Under the pieces are notes generated by a model. That model saw only the letters and a program-made list of their open reading frames with translations. It made no database searches and had not been told where the DNA came from. The translations under genes and the position numbers were made by a program. A stretch of 34,740 nucleotides of DNA. It comes from Halieaceae bacterium UBA6060. GTDB taxonomy: Bacteria > Pseudomonadota > Gammaproteobacteria > Pseudomonadales > Halieaceae. Of this stretch, positions 24,811 through 33,371 are shown one piece after another. Where the stretch lies: contig DIYG01000012.1 of assembly GCA_002428935.1 (NCBI GenBank), positions 1 through 34,740 of the forward strand, read 5' to 3'. How positions within the stretch are numbered: position 1 is the first letter of the stretch; each line of letters starts with the position of its first letter.

Positions 24811-26522
24811 TAGCGTTTCCAAATCGTGTAGCCCGCGATCATGCCTAACGGTATGAACAGCGCTGCTGGTCCTAAAGCAATCCAGGGCTCGGCCTCGCTC
24901 CAGTTGAGGGTGCCTCCAGCCAAGAGAGTGCCAGAACCGCGCTGATAGGGAGTGACGTAGAAGTGCAACAGCGCAAAGGGCATGGTTAAGCCATAGAGCA
25001 CCAAAAGCGCTGGGGCGACTAGGGTTACGCGGGTTTTTCGGGGATCTCTGTCCTCGGGCGGTGTTGTATGCAGGGCCGCAAGATATTCCTGCTCCGCTGC
25101 CGAGGGGTAGTGCCGACGAGAAACCAAGCAGATGGTAAGAAAGCTCGCAGCGGTACCCAGCAGTGCGGGTTCGAAATAGCTCGGCAGATCTATGACGCCG
25201 AAGTAATCCAGACCAGCGGGAATGACGTTTGCAAGCAAGCCTACGATCATGCCCCAGTAAGCACCAGCGGCGGTAATGCGTTTACTCCAGATGCTCATAA
25301 AGCCCACGGGGCCCCAACTGGACGCGAACACGGTGCCGATAAACAACATGATCCAGAATACGTTGGGCGGCAGATAAAAACTCAGGACCAACACCGTGAC
25401 ACTCACCGCGCCCATGATGCCCCGGGTGGTGCCCAGGCGTATGGGACCTTTGTGACTGGCCAGGTCGTTGCTCACGCTGAAGCCGACCAGGGACAAAAAC
25501 GTTGACGCCGAGGACAGGGCCGCCGCAACGATGCCAGCCAGGAGCAGGGCGCCGAGAATTGGCGGCACAAGGTTTTGTGCTGCCCACAACATGACCGTCT
25601 CCGAGGGATCGATATCGTATTTGGCGAGGTTGATAAAACCGCCGGCACCGTAGATCAGTATCTGCATGAAAATCACGGCGAAGCAGGCGTACATCGCTGC
25701 GCGAAGGACCACGTGTTCATTCTTGGCCATGAGGTGGCGACTGGACTGCCAGGGGCTGACCGCATAGACAATGCTCCAGGCGAGATCGATGATTACCAAC
25801 CAGATGAGAAAGTCCATGGCCGTCGGCCACTCGGTGCCTTCGCCGATGGTTCCGTGCCAGGCGGTGAGATCGCGTTTTACGTTTTGGCGCGTGAGTTCTT
25901 CTATGGTGTGTTGGAAGCCACCGAAACCATCCAATAGATAGGCTACGAAGGCTATCGTCGCGACGGCGAAGAGCAGAAACATAAGCGTATCGGTGATGAT
26001 GACGCCGCGTGATCCCGAGTACAGGGTGAATCCCGTGTAACTCAGCCAGGCGATGATCACCGCCGTGGTGTAGCTAATGTCCGTGAGGTCGGAGATAAGG
26101 ATTGCGGCGCCCTGGGTAACCACCAGCAGATAGCCGCCGAGACCAAGGACAATGGTGATACCCGCGACCTGCTGTACTCGATGACTGGCAAAGCGTTGGC
26201 CAAAGAAGTCCGCCACCGTCGGCGCGCGGCTGCGACGGAGAAAGGTGCCGAAGAACAGCGCACCGTAGATGTAACCCGTAACGGCGATGCCGGGCAGCAA
26301 CAGATAGGGGCCTAACTGACCGTCGTAGGTAAAGCCCGCTTCGCCGAGGAAAATCGATGTACTGAACACGCTGGCCACCAGTGTGCCGACGATCAGGAGC
26401 GTAGGAGCTCGCCGCCCAGCAACGAAGTAATCGTCGATGTTTTTGACCTTGCGCCCGGCATAGCTGCCGATGGCGATGAACAGCAGTACGCTGACGGCGA
26501 TGGTGGCGGTGTATAGGGTCAT
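24795..26522 (-). CDS. sodium:solute symporter (SSS family)
   Basis: A 575-residue inner-membrane protein with about 13 hydrophobic helices and the hallmark SSS N-terminal segment NIDDYFVAGRRAPT, followed by SVFSTSIFLGEAGFTYDGQ in the first helices. Such proteins couple Na+ entry to uptake of organic solutes such as amino acids, choline, sugars or amines. It lies 49 bp downstream of the second PYROXD2-like flavoprotein on the same strand, so the two form a likely operon, which suggests uptake of that enzyme's substrate. The stop codon lies inside the fragment left by the methyltransferase junction, so the last residues may differ from the ancestral end. The solute is not predictable from sequence alone. 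Confidence 0.88.
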   Translation of the reverse strand: MTLYTATIAVSVLLFIAIGSYAGRKVKNIDDYFVAGRRAPTLLIVGTLVASVFSTSIFLGEAGFTYDGQLGPYLLLPGIAVTGYIYGALFFGTFLRRSRAPTVADFFGQRFASHRVQQVAGITIVLGLGGYLLVVTQGAAILISDLTDISYTTAVIIAWLSYTGFTLYSGSRGVIITDTLMFLLFAVATIAFVAYLLDGFGGFQHTIEELTRQNVKRDLTAWHGTIGEGTEWPTAMDFLIWLVIIDLAWSIVYAVSPWQSSRHLMAKNEHVVLRAAMYACFAVIFMQILIYGAGGFINLAKYDIDPSETVMLWAAQNLVPPILGALLLAGIVAAALSSASTFLSLVGFSVSNDLASHKGPIRLGTTRGIMGAVSVTVLVLSFYLPPNVFWIMLFIGTVFASSWGPVGFMSIWSKRITAAGAYWGMIVGLLANVIPAGLDYFGVIDLPSYFEPALLGTAASFLTICLVSRRHYPSAAEQEYLAALHTTPPEDRDPRKTRVTLVAPALLVLYGLTMPFALLHFYVTPYQRGSGTLLAGGTLNWSEAEPWIALGPAALFIPLGMIAGYTIWKRYQPEA

Positions 26523-26571
26523 GGCGTCTCTAATGTTCTTATTATCATGAAAGGACTACCGCGCCTTGACC

Positions 26572-28158
26572 TTACCGGTCGCGCAAAATCACCTGAGCGG
26601 CATTGTGCCCCGGTAGGCCACTTACACCGCCGCCGGGATGCGCACCGGAGCCGCAGAGATAAACGCCCTTCGTCGGCATGCGATGGTCCGCCAAGCCGGG
26701 AATGGGACGCATGGCATAGAACTGATCCAGGTGCAGAGTGCCATGGAAAATATCTCCACCCACCATGCGCAGATCTCGCTCTATATCCAGAGGAGATTTA
26801 ATCTGGCGACCGACCACGGAAGCTTTGAAGTTGGGGGCGTGGACATCGATGGCGTCGATGATAGCGTCAGCGGCGATCTCTTTTACCTCGTCCCAGGATT
26901 GGTTGTGGGGAAGTTCCCGCTGGAAGTGTTGGCAAAACAGGCTCGCGACATGGCCGCCGGGTGGTGCCAGGGTGTCATCCTGGGTGCTGGGCACCTGCAT
27001 GGACACGATGGGTTGTCGGGTCCAACCCTGGTCCCGGGCTTCGCGATAGGCGTTTTGCATATACCCGAGAGATGGGCAGAGTTCGATGGCTCCCTTGAAA
27101 TGAAAGTCTTCGTCTTCGGGGAGACTGGTGAAGCGGGGCAACTCAGCCAAGGCCACATTCATACGGAAGGTTGCCGAGTGGCTGCGATAGGCGTCGATAC
27201 GGCGCTGCTGGTCATCACTCAGGACATCGCGATCAAGGAGCTTGGTCAGCAATAGCTGAGGATGAAGATTGGCGGCGATGGTGCGGGCGTGAAACTCGCG
27301 GCCATCCTCCGTTACCACACCGCGGGCGATGTTGTTCTCGGTAATGATGCTTGCCACGGGAGCTTCGGTCTCGATCTGCACGCCGTACTGTCGCGCTACC
27401 GTCGCGATGGAATCGGAAATGGCGCCCATGCCGCCTTTGGCGATACCCCAGGCTCCGGCACGGCCCTTTACTTCGCCGAAGGCGTGATGCAAAAGCACGT
27501 AAGCGGTGCCCGCCTGATAGGGGTCGGCGAAGTTGCCGATTACACCTTCAAAGCCCAGAAGTCCTTTCAGAGGTTCGCCTTCAAACCAGGAGTCCAGTTG
27601 GTCCCCGAGGGATCGGGTCATAAGTTCTGTGAGAACAATCTGATGCTTGCTATCGAGTTTGCGCAGCTGATTGCCGCTTTTCAGCAAGGACAGCACGTCT
27701 CGCCAGCCGCCGCCAAAGTTAGGTGGTGCCTGGGTCGCCAAACTGCGAAGCGCCTGGGCGACAACGGCGATTTCGTCTTCAAAAGCGTCAATGCGCTGGG
27801 CGTCCCGTTGTGAGAAGCGGGCAATTTCTCTCCGCGTCTGCTCTCCATCGCGGGTGAGCTGCATATGTCCGTCTTCCAAAAGGCTCAGCGATCCAGCGGG
27901 GCGTTCGAGGATTTCCAGGCCGTTTTCTTCCAGACGCAGATCGGCGATGACCTTGGGGTGGAGAAGACTCACGGAATAGGAGTACACCGAATTACGAAAT
28001 CCCGGGTGAAACTCTTCGGTGAGGGCCGCTCCGCCGATACGGTCCCGAGCTTCGAGAACTCGCACAGAGAGGCCAGCCTTGGCGAGGTAGGCGGCGCACA
28101 CCAAACCGTTGTGGCCGGCACCGATAACGATGACATCGGAAGATGTGTGCTCGCTCAT
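26572..28158 (-). CDS. FAD-dependent oxidoreductase, PYROXD2 / phytoene-desaturase-like (COG1233), copy 2
   Basis: A 528-residue flavoprotein homologous along its whole length to the one at 15513-17108. Shared blocks are IVIGAGHNGLVCAAYLA, GGAALTEEFHPGFRNS, GAWGIAKGGMGAI and YLCGSGAHPGGGVSGLPGHN. The FAD site is complete at both ends. The middle region (about residues 70-200) differs most and likely decides substrate. The first gene of a two-gene operon with the sodium symporter. No signal peptide, so cytoplasmic. Two such paralogues bracketing an amine-oxidation region suggests they act on related substrates; what they oxidise is not known. Confidence 0.82.
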   Translation of the reverse strand: MSEHTSSDVIVIGAGHNGLVCAAYLAKAGLSVRVLEARDRIGGAALTEEFHPGFRNSVYSYSVSLLHPKVIADLRLEENGLEILERPAGSLSLLEDGHMQLTRDGEQTRREIARFSQRDAQRIDAFEDEIAVVAQALRSLATQAPPNFGGGWRDVLSLLKSGNQLRKLDSKHQIVLTELMTRSLGDQLDSWFEGEPLKGLLGFEGVIGNFADPYQAGTAYVLLHHAFGEVKGRAGAWGIAKGGMGAISDSIATVARQYGVQIETEAPVASIITENNIARGVVTEDGREFHARTIAANLHPQLLLTKLLDRDVLSDDQQRRIDAYRSHSATFRMNVALAELPRFTSLPEDEDFHFKGAIELCPSLGYMQNAYREARDQGWTRQPIVSMQVPSTQDDTLAPPGGHVASLFCQHFQRELPHNQSWDEVKEIAADAIIDAIDVHAPNFKASVVGRQIKSPLDIERDLRMVGGDIFHGTLHLDQFYAMRPIPGLADHRMPTKGVYLCGSGAHPGGGVSGLPGHNAAQVILRDR

Positions 28159-28352
28159 AGCTTTGCCCAGTTTCTATTGCCGTGCCAGTGTAGAAAGCCC
28201 GCTCCGCCCCAGCCTCCGAGCGGGAGGGCTAGGAAGCTCCTCGTGGTCACGTTGCTGCACCATAGCCGTTTACCTGAAGCGAAGCGGGGTTCTTATGACT
28301 CCCGTGTCGCCAAACGCGTTTACCAACACTACACAGTACTAGGAGTGAAGCT

Positions 28353-28703
28353 ATGCCGGAAATCAGTGTCCAGCACCAATGTGCGTCCCTTACCGATCTG
28401 GAGCCCTGCGAGTCCTTTGGCGAGCCCGTCGGCCCTTTGCCCGCGCAGACGGATAAGGGCTTTTATAGCCAGGGCAACATGATCACCGGGACCTGGGAGT
28501 GTGACCCCGGAACCCTGGAACTCGATCTGGATCTCACGGAGTTTTGTCACCTGTTGGAAGGGCACTGGAAGTTCACTTCCGAGGCTGGGGTGGTTACGGA
28601 AGTAAAGGCGGGTGATAGCTGGGTGTTTCCCCGGGGCTGGAAAGGCACGGCGGAGGTTATCGAGAAGGTCCGTAAGGTTTATATGATGATCCTGCCGGCA
28701 TAG
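28353..28703 (+). CDS. small cupin-domain protein (DUF861 / ureidoglycine-aminohydrolase-type cupin)
   Basis: A 116-residue single-domain cupin. The conserved pieces GTWECDPGTLELDL, EFCHLLEGHWKFTSE, VKAGDSWVFPRGWKGTAEV and the terminal VRKVYMMIL match the DUF861 cupin group, found beside amine and amino-acid catabolic genes. The usual metal-binding His/Glu set is incomplete (EFCHLLEG keeps Glu and His, while FPRGWKGT replaces the second His), so metal binding is doubtful. The ATG follows an AGGAG site. It is divergent from the flavoprotein/symporter operon and ends in a clear terminator. It may bind or isomerise a small intermediate of the local pathway; this is inference. Confidence 0.8.
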   Translation: MPEISVQHQCASLTDLEPCESFGEPVGPLPAQTDKGFYSQGNMITGTWECDPGTLELDLDLTEFCHLLEGHWKFTSEAGVVTEVKAGDSWVFPRGWKGTAEVIEKVRKVYMMILPA

Positions 28704-28721
28704 TTCATTACCGGTCAGTGC

Positions 28722-28755
28722 AAGGTGATGTCGAGAGTCTGGCATCGCCTTTTTT
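28722..28755 (+). terminator. intrinsic terminator after the cupin gene
   Basis: AAGGTGATG pairs with CATCGCCTT (one G-U pair) and is followed by a run of six T, 19 bp after the stop codon. Confidence 0.8.
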
Positions 28756-28760
28756 GTGCG

Positions 28761-29398
28761 CTCCGTAGGGGCGCCTGGCCGAGCGACCCGATCTACCTCG
28801 AGCTGCTCGCGCATCTCCATCGACGTTAACGCACTTTTCAACGCGTTCGACGGACGCTCGAGGTAGACCACGTCACTCAGCCACGTATCCTCTAACGAGG
28901 TCCGCCCTGGAAACTGGCACAGCAGAGGCGCGGTCGTCGATGTTCTTTTGCGCGGGTGACGAATGCGTTCAGGTTTTAGTTACTCCGTAGAGGCGCTTGG
29001 CCGAGCAACCCGATCTACCTCGAGCTGCTCGCGCATCTCCATCGACGTTAACGCTCTTTTCTACGCGCTCGACGGACGCTCGAGGTAGACCGCGCCACTC
29101 AGCCACGTATCCTCCAGCGAAGCCCGCCCTGGGATCCGGTACAGCAGAGGTGTGGTCGTCGATGTTCTTTTGCGCGGGTGACGAATGCATCTAGGTTTTA
29201 GGTACTCCGTAGGGGCGCCTGGTCGAGCGACCCGATCTACCTCGAGCTGCTCGCGCATCTCCATCGACGTTAACGCATTTTTCTAACCGCTCGACGGACG
29301 CTCGAGGTAGACCGCGCCACCCAGCCACGTATCCTCCAACGAAGTCCGCCCTGGAACTCGGCACAGCAGAGGCGTGGTCGTCGGTGTTCCTTTGCGCG
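28761..29398. repeat. three 222-bp tandem direct repeats
   Basis: Units begin at 28761, 28983 and 29205, each with CTCCGTAG. The first two are full length (222 bp) and differ at scattered bases only. The third follows the same sequence for about 190 bp, then diverges near TTCCTTTGCGCG. Each unit carries TCTACCTCGAG and CTCGAGGTAGA (11-bp inverted repeat, arms 76 nt end to end; for example 28792-28802 with 28857-28867). The period is 74 codons, so open frames on the minus strand recur, but stop codons interrupt them in two units, so coding is unlikely. No tRNA, CRISPR or attC structure was recognised. Confidence 0.9.
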
Positions 29399-29460
29399 TC
29401 CGTCGAGCGCGGTTAGCAGAGCATAGGCGCCCCTGGAGCTGCGCGAGCAGCGCAAAGGAA
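29387..29460. repeat. inverted repeat closing the tandem-repeat block
   Basis: TTCCTTTGCGC (29387-29397) and GCGCAAAGGAA (29450-29460) are perfect 11-bp complements, starting exactly where the third repeat unit diverges. A piece between them (TGCGCGAGCAG) is the reverse complement of part of the repeat unit. The remaining sequence to puuB shows nothing further. Confidence 0.7.
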
Positions 29461-29554
29461 TACCGGCGGCCGCGCCGGAACAGTAAGCATCGATATAGAG
29501 CGCATCGAAACAGAGCGCATCGAATCGAAGGCAATCACCCTTGGTGAAAGCTAG

Positions 29555-30856
29555 TTAAAGCGCGTCGAGAGCCTTGTAGTACGCCATCCCAATCGCCAGC
29601 GCCGGACGCCGTAACAACTTACCACCGGGGAAAGGCCAGTGATTAATCGCGGCCATGATGTCGAAGCGTTTCGATTCCCTGGCGATCATCTCGGCGGTGA
29701 TACGGGCCATCATATGGGTCGGTGCCACGCCATGTCCGGAATAGGCCTGGATATAGGCAACGTTATCTGCCAGCCGACCGAGCTGAGGCATGCGGTTTAG
29801 GCCGATGCCGAGCCAGCCGCTCCAGGCGTACTCAATGCGCACGTCGGCGAGCTGGGGAAAAACAGCCGCCATTTTGCGTCGCATTACGGTTTCCAGGTTT
29901 TTCGGTTCCATCCCCGTGTAGTTGGACAGGCCACCAAAGAGCATGCGCTTGTCTGCGGAGAGACGGAAGTAGTCCAGGGCCGTACGCGGGTCACAGACTG
30001 CCACGTCACCGGGAACAAGCTCCTGGGCGAGTTCCTCGGGTAGAGGTTCCGTGGCGATCACAGAGCTGGAGGAGGGCAATACACGGCTGGCCAGTTTGGG
30101 GATAAGGCCGCCCAGGTAGGCATTGCCTGCGAAGACCACCTGTTTCGCGCTAACGCAGCCATGCTCCGTGCGAACCTTCGCGCGATCGCCATGTTCCAGG
30201 TTGATAACCCGTGACTGTTCAAAGATTTTTCCACCCAGGGATTCAATGGCTTTGGCCTCACCGATACAGAGGTTCAACGGTTGGATGTGGCCGTTGGCGT
30301 TGTTGTACAGCCCCCCCAGGTAGCGGTCGGAGCGCACGTACTCTCTCAGCTCATCTCGATCCAGCAAGGTGTAGGTGTGAGGGTTGCCAATGCTTTTCTC
30401 GAACTCCTGCCACTCAGCAAATTGCTTCATGTGTCGGGGCTTGAGAGCTACATCGCAGTAACCCCACTTCAGGTCGCAATCAATGCCGTAGGTGGCTACC
30501 CGCTCGCGGATGATGTCTCGGGCCTCGACGCCCATTTGATAGATGGCATTGACTCCGGCTTCTCCGATTTTCTTGATGAAGCGTTCGGGGTCGTGGCCAA
30601 TCCCGCCAATGATCTGGCCGCCGTTGCGGCCCGTTGCTCCCCAGCTGATCCGATTGGCTTCCAGAAGAATCACATCGAAGCCGCGCTCGGCCAATTCCAG
30701 GGCTGTGTTGACGCCGCTAAAGCCGCCGCCGACAACGACCACGTCGCAATTGAGATCGACCTCCAGGCGGGGATAGTCCGTAGCCCAGTTGGCTGATGCC
30801 GCGTAGTAGGACCCGGTGTGCTCGGTGCTTTCTTCGAGCTTACGTAGACCAAACAT
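29555..30856 (-). CDS. puuB: gamma-glutamylputrescine oxidase-like FAD oxidoreductase
   Basis: A DAO-family flavoenzyme of 433 residues matching PuuB/OrdL. The N-terminal HTGSYYAASANWATDYP is the family's signature lead-in, followed by the FAD motif VVVVGGGFSGVNTALELAE and ISWGATGRNGGQIIGG. PuuB oxidises gamma-glutamylated putrescine to the aldehyde with release of ammonia and H2O2. A strong AGGAGG site precedes the ATG. It is divergent from the PuuA-like ligase, the enzyme that makes its substrate, across about 150 bp. The same fold acts on other gamma-glutamyl or N-methyl amines, so the exact amine is not fixed. No signal peptide. Confidence 0.82.
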   Translation of the reverse strand: MFGLRKLEESTEHTGSYYAASANWATDYPRLEVDLNCDVVVVGGGFSGVNTALELAERGFDVILLEANRISWGATGRNGGQIIGGIGHDPERFIKKIGEAGVNAIYQMGVEARDIIRERVATYGIDCDLKWGYCDVALKPRHMKQFAEWQEFEKSIGNPHTYTLLDRDELREYVRSDRYLGGLYNNANGHIQPLNLCIGEAKAIESLGGKIFEQSRVINLEHGDRAKVRTEHGCVSAKQVVFAGNAYLGGLIPKLASRVLPSSSSVIATEPLPEELAQELVPGDVAVCDPRTALDYFRLSADKRMLFGGLSNYTGMEPKNLETVMRRKMAAVFPQLADVRIEYAWSGWLGIGLNRMPQLGRLADNVAYIQAYSGHGVAPTHMMARITAEMIARESKRFDIMAAINHWPFPGGKLLRRPALAIGMAYYKALDAL

Positions 30857-31020
30857 GCGAGATTCCTCCTGTAGACTGTGCTTGTCGCGGCACGTTCATG
30901 GCGATTGGCGCGCAGGATAGCGGATGGCGACGGCGTTGTGACTACACCCCTATACGGCAGGTAGACGCAAATGCGGGTCGTTCCTAGCCTGGAAATTGTC
31001 CTCGTATGACTAGGATTTTT

Positions 31021-32403
31021 ATGGACTTTGCTCACCGGGAGGAACTCAAGGCGTTCCTCGGCGAAAACCCCGATATCCAGCTATTGGAAGTCCTCATGCC
31101 GGATATGCATGGACTTCTGCGCTGTAAACGGATTCAGCGAGCGGAGTTTGGCGCGCTCTTCGACGGGGGCTTTTCGGTGCCGCGGACGGTGCCGCTCCTG
31201 GGCATCCGCGGGGATATGTACGATGGCGTGTCCCAGAGTGAAATCGGCGGTGATCCGGACCAGATTTTGCGGCCTCTCGCCGGAACCCTGGCTCGCGTTC
31301 CGTGGTATGAGACGCCCATCGCTCAGGTACTCACAAGCTACGCTCGGAGCGAAGATCACGTAGAGTGGTTGGATCCGCGGAGTCCGTTGCTGCGAGTCCT
31401 GGATCGTTATGCCAAGGACGACCTGGCGCCCACGGTGGTGACGGAACTGGAGTTCTATCTCCTCGAGGCCGGGGACGAGGCGCGGCCCAGACCGCTGCTG
31501 GGTCGGGTGCCGGGCACCAACCTGCGTCAGGACGGCATTCAGTACTGCATGCCCGACGATCTCTTTGACTGCGATGCTTTCCTCAACGACGTGCGTCTGG
31601 CCTGCGAAATTCAGAGTGTGCCTCTCACGGCCATTCACAGCGAGTTTTCCGCAGGGCAGTGGGAGATCAACACCCACCATCAGAACGATGCGGTATTGGC
31701 GGGCGATCACGCGCTTCTTCTGCGCCGGATAGTTAAAGGGGTTGCGCGACGCCATGGTTTGGGCGCTACTTTTATGGCCAAGCCCTTTGCCGAATTGGCC
31801 GGCAGCGGTATGCATATTCACGCCAGTGTCTACAACGGGCAGGGAGATAATGTGTTTGCCGACGCGGAGCCCATGGATCCGCCGCGTCTCATGCCAACGC
31901 TGCGCCATGCGGTGGCGGGTTTGGGCGATACCATCGATCAGGGCATGGCTATCTTTGCGCCCAATCCCAACTCCTATCGGCGATTCAAGGCGGGGGCGTT
32001 CGCCCCCTCGGGCGCGAGCTGGGGCTATGACCATCGCGAGGTAGCGTTGCGCATTCCCCGGTCATCGGAGAGCAACCGACGCATCGAGCATCGCATTGCC
32101 GGCGCCGATGCGAACCCCCATCTGGTGCTCGCTGCGGTCCTGGCGGGAATCCACGCGGGTATACAGAGACGAAAGGACCCAGGAGAGCCGGTTCCTCGGG
32201 AAGCGGATCTGTCAGAGGACGCCACGACTTTGCCCACGCGATTGGATCAGGCCATCACCATGTTTCGCACCGGCGACATCCTGCCCGATTATCTCGGTCA
32301 GCTGTTTGTGGACTCGTTTGCGGCGATTCGTCAGGGAGAAAGCGACGACTACCACGGACGAGTACCGGACCTGGACTACGAGTGGTACCTGCGAGCGCTT
32401 TAG
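31021..32403 (+). CDS. puuA: gamma-glutamylputrescine synthetase-like glutamine synthetase
   Basis: A type I-like glutamine synthetase of about 460 residues, which in the PuuA branch ligates glutamate to putrescine or another amine. Recognisable GS elements are LEVLMPDMHGLLRCKRI, VVTELEFYLLEAG, SEFSAGQWEINTHHQNDA, AGSGMHIHASVY and the NPNSYRRFKAG signature ahead of REVALRIPR. I prefer the ATG at 31021, which has AGGA 5 nt upstream; the ATG at 31006 in the same frame lacks a ribosome site. Divergent from puuB; the next gene downstream, an AraC regulator, is convergent. PuuA versus a related amine ligase (e.g. for ethanolamine or isopropylamine) cannot be settled by eye. Confidence 0.85.
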   Translation: MDFAHREELKAFLGENPDIQLLEVLMPDMHGLLRCKRIQRAEFGALFDGGFSVPRTVPLLGIRGDMYDGVSQSEIGGDPDQILRPLAGTLARVPWYETPIAQVLTSYARSEDHVEWLDPRSPLLRVLDRYAKDDLAPTVVTELEFYLLEAGDEARPRPLLGRVPGTNLRQDGIQYCMPDDLFDCDAFLNDVRLACEIQSVPLTAIHSEFSAGQWEINTHHQNDAVLAGDHALLLRRIVKGVARRHGLGATFMAKPFAELAGSGMHIHASVYNGQGDNVFADAEPMDPPRLMPTLRHAVAGLGDTIDQGMAIFAPNPNSYRRFKAGAFAPSGASWGYDHREVALRIPRSSESNRRIEHRIAGADANPHLVLAAVLAGIHAGIQRRKDPGEPVPREADLSEDATTLPTRLDQAITMFRTGDILPDYLGQLFVDSFAAIRQGESDDYHGRVPDLDYEWYLRAL

Positions 32404-32486
32404 AGCGTCAGGTCTTACAGAAAAGCTGGGCGAATCAACTTCACCGATAAGGCAGCTTCGAGTCGCAAGACTGGACCGTTCGCCGC

Positions 32487-33254
32487 TTACATGGGGGGCT
32501 GAGTGCGTCGGTACTTGGCCGGAGTTTGTCCCGTGGCTTTCTTAAAGGCGGTGTAAAACGTAGACGTGGAGTTGAAGCCCACGGATAGGGCCACATCGAG
32601 GATTGCCGGGAACTGGCAGTCTTTCTGCCGCAGCATACGGGCGGCTTCGGCTACCCGGAACTGGTTGATGTAGTCAAAGAAACTGAGGTTGTGACCGGCG
32701 TTGATGGCCTGGGACAGATGGTTGACGGAACAATTCAACTCCTCAGCCAGGCTGGGTAAAGACAGCTCGGGATCGAGAAACACCTTTTCCTCTTCCATGG
32801 CCACTTTGAGGGCGCCGAGAAGTTTCGTCATGGCATCTTCGCTAAGGCCAGATTTCGCGTAGCGTCGCCCACCGGGTGTCAGGCCGCCGCGGCGGGATTC
32901 GCTGCCCGGTACCCGATAGTAGTCGCTGATTTCCTGGGCGACTTCGCCTTCCAGCTCGATGAACTCGGCACCGCTCCAGCCCTGGGCGCCGGAGGATGGA
33001 TCCAGAGGAACGACGCGGTATTGGAAGGCTATGGTTCTCCCGTTGGACAGCACGTCACCAATGACTTCGTAGCGATAGTGGTCATTGCTGAAATAATCGA
33101 TGAGATGGTCGATGAGGGTCTCGCCGGTAAGGTGTTGCTGGCTGGGAACGTCGACGTAACGTCCATCGGAGCAAAAATGGCCAGCGACCGCCGGCGCGTC
33201 GTGATTGTTCCAGGCATCCATGTAACTCTGTACAAATTCCTGTGGTGAACCCAC
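32487..33254 (-). CDS. AraC-family regulator with N-terminal SnoaL/NTF2-like domain
   Basis: A 255-residue two-domain protein. Residues about 5-125 resemble an NTF2/SnoaL-like fold (FVQSYMDAWNNHDAPAVAGH, DGRYVDVPSQ, then GRTIAFQYRVV). Residues about 155-250 are an AraC-type double helix-turn-helix (LPSLAEELNCSVNHLSQAIN and DVALSVGFNSTSTFYTAFKK, ending TGQTPAKYRR). The NTF2 pocket probably senses a small ligand, an unusual input for this HTH subtype, which more often follows membrane sensors. The GTG start has GGAGG 7 nt upstream. Convergent to the puuA-like gene, it may control the Puu or nearby genes; the target is unknown. Confidence 0.82.
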   Translation of the reverse strand: MGSPQEFVQSYMDAWNNHDAPAVAGHFCSDGRYVDVPSQQHLTGETLIDHLIDYFSNDHYRYEVIGDVLSNGRTIAFQYRVVPLDPSSGAQGWSGAEFIELEGEVAQEISDYYRVPGSESRRGGLTPGGRRYAKSGLSEDAMTKLLGALKVAMEEEKVFLDPELSLPSLAEELNCSVNHLSQAINAGHNLSFFDYINQFRVAEAARMLRQKDCQFPAILDVALSVGFNSTSTFYTAFKKATGQTPAKYRRTQPPM

Positions 33255-33371
33255 GGGTCCCTCCTCGTTCTTAATGTACGTCTTCGAGTCCCAGAGATAG
33301 CCTCAAAAGCTGTCCAGGCCCTGTCTTATTTGTTGCTTTAAAAAGTCCTACGCCGACTGTGGGTTTTCGGA

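Noticed and set aside
28329..28871. 180-codon open frame across the cupin gene and first repeat unit
   Set aside because: Mostly antisense to the cupin gene, which has a good ribosome site and motifs; the repeat-derived part is interrupted by stops in the other units.
28761..29398. CRISPR array or integron attC cassette array
   Set aside because: Units are 222 bp and contiguous with no unique spacers, so not CRISPR. GTTAAC occurs in each unit but does not fit the GTTRRRY / RYYYAAC core pair, and no integrase or cassette genes are present.
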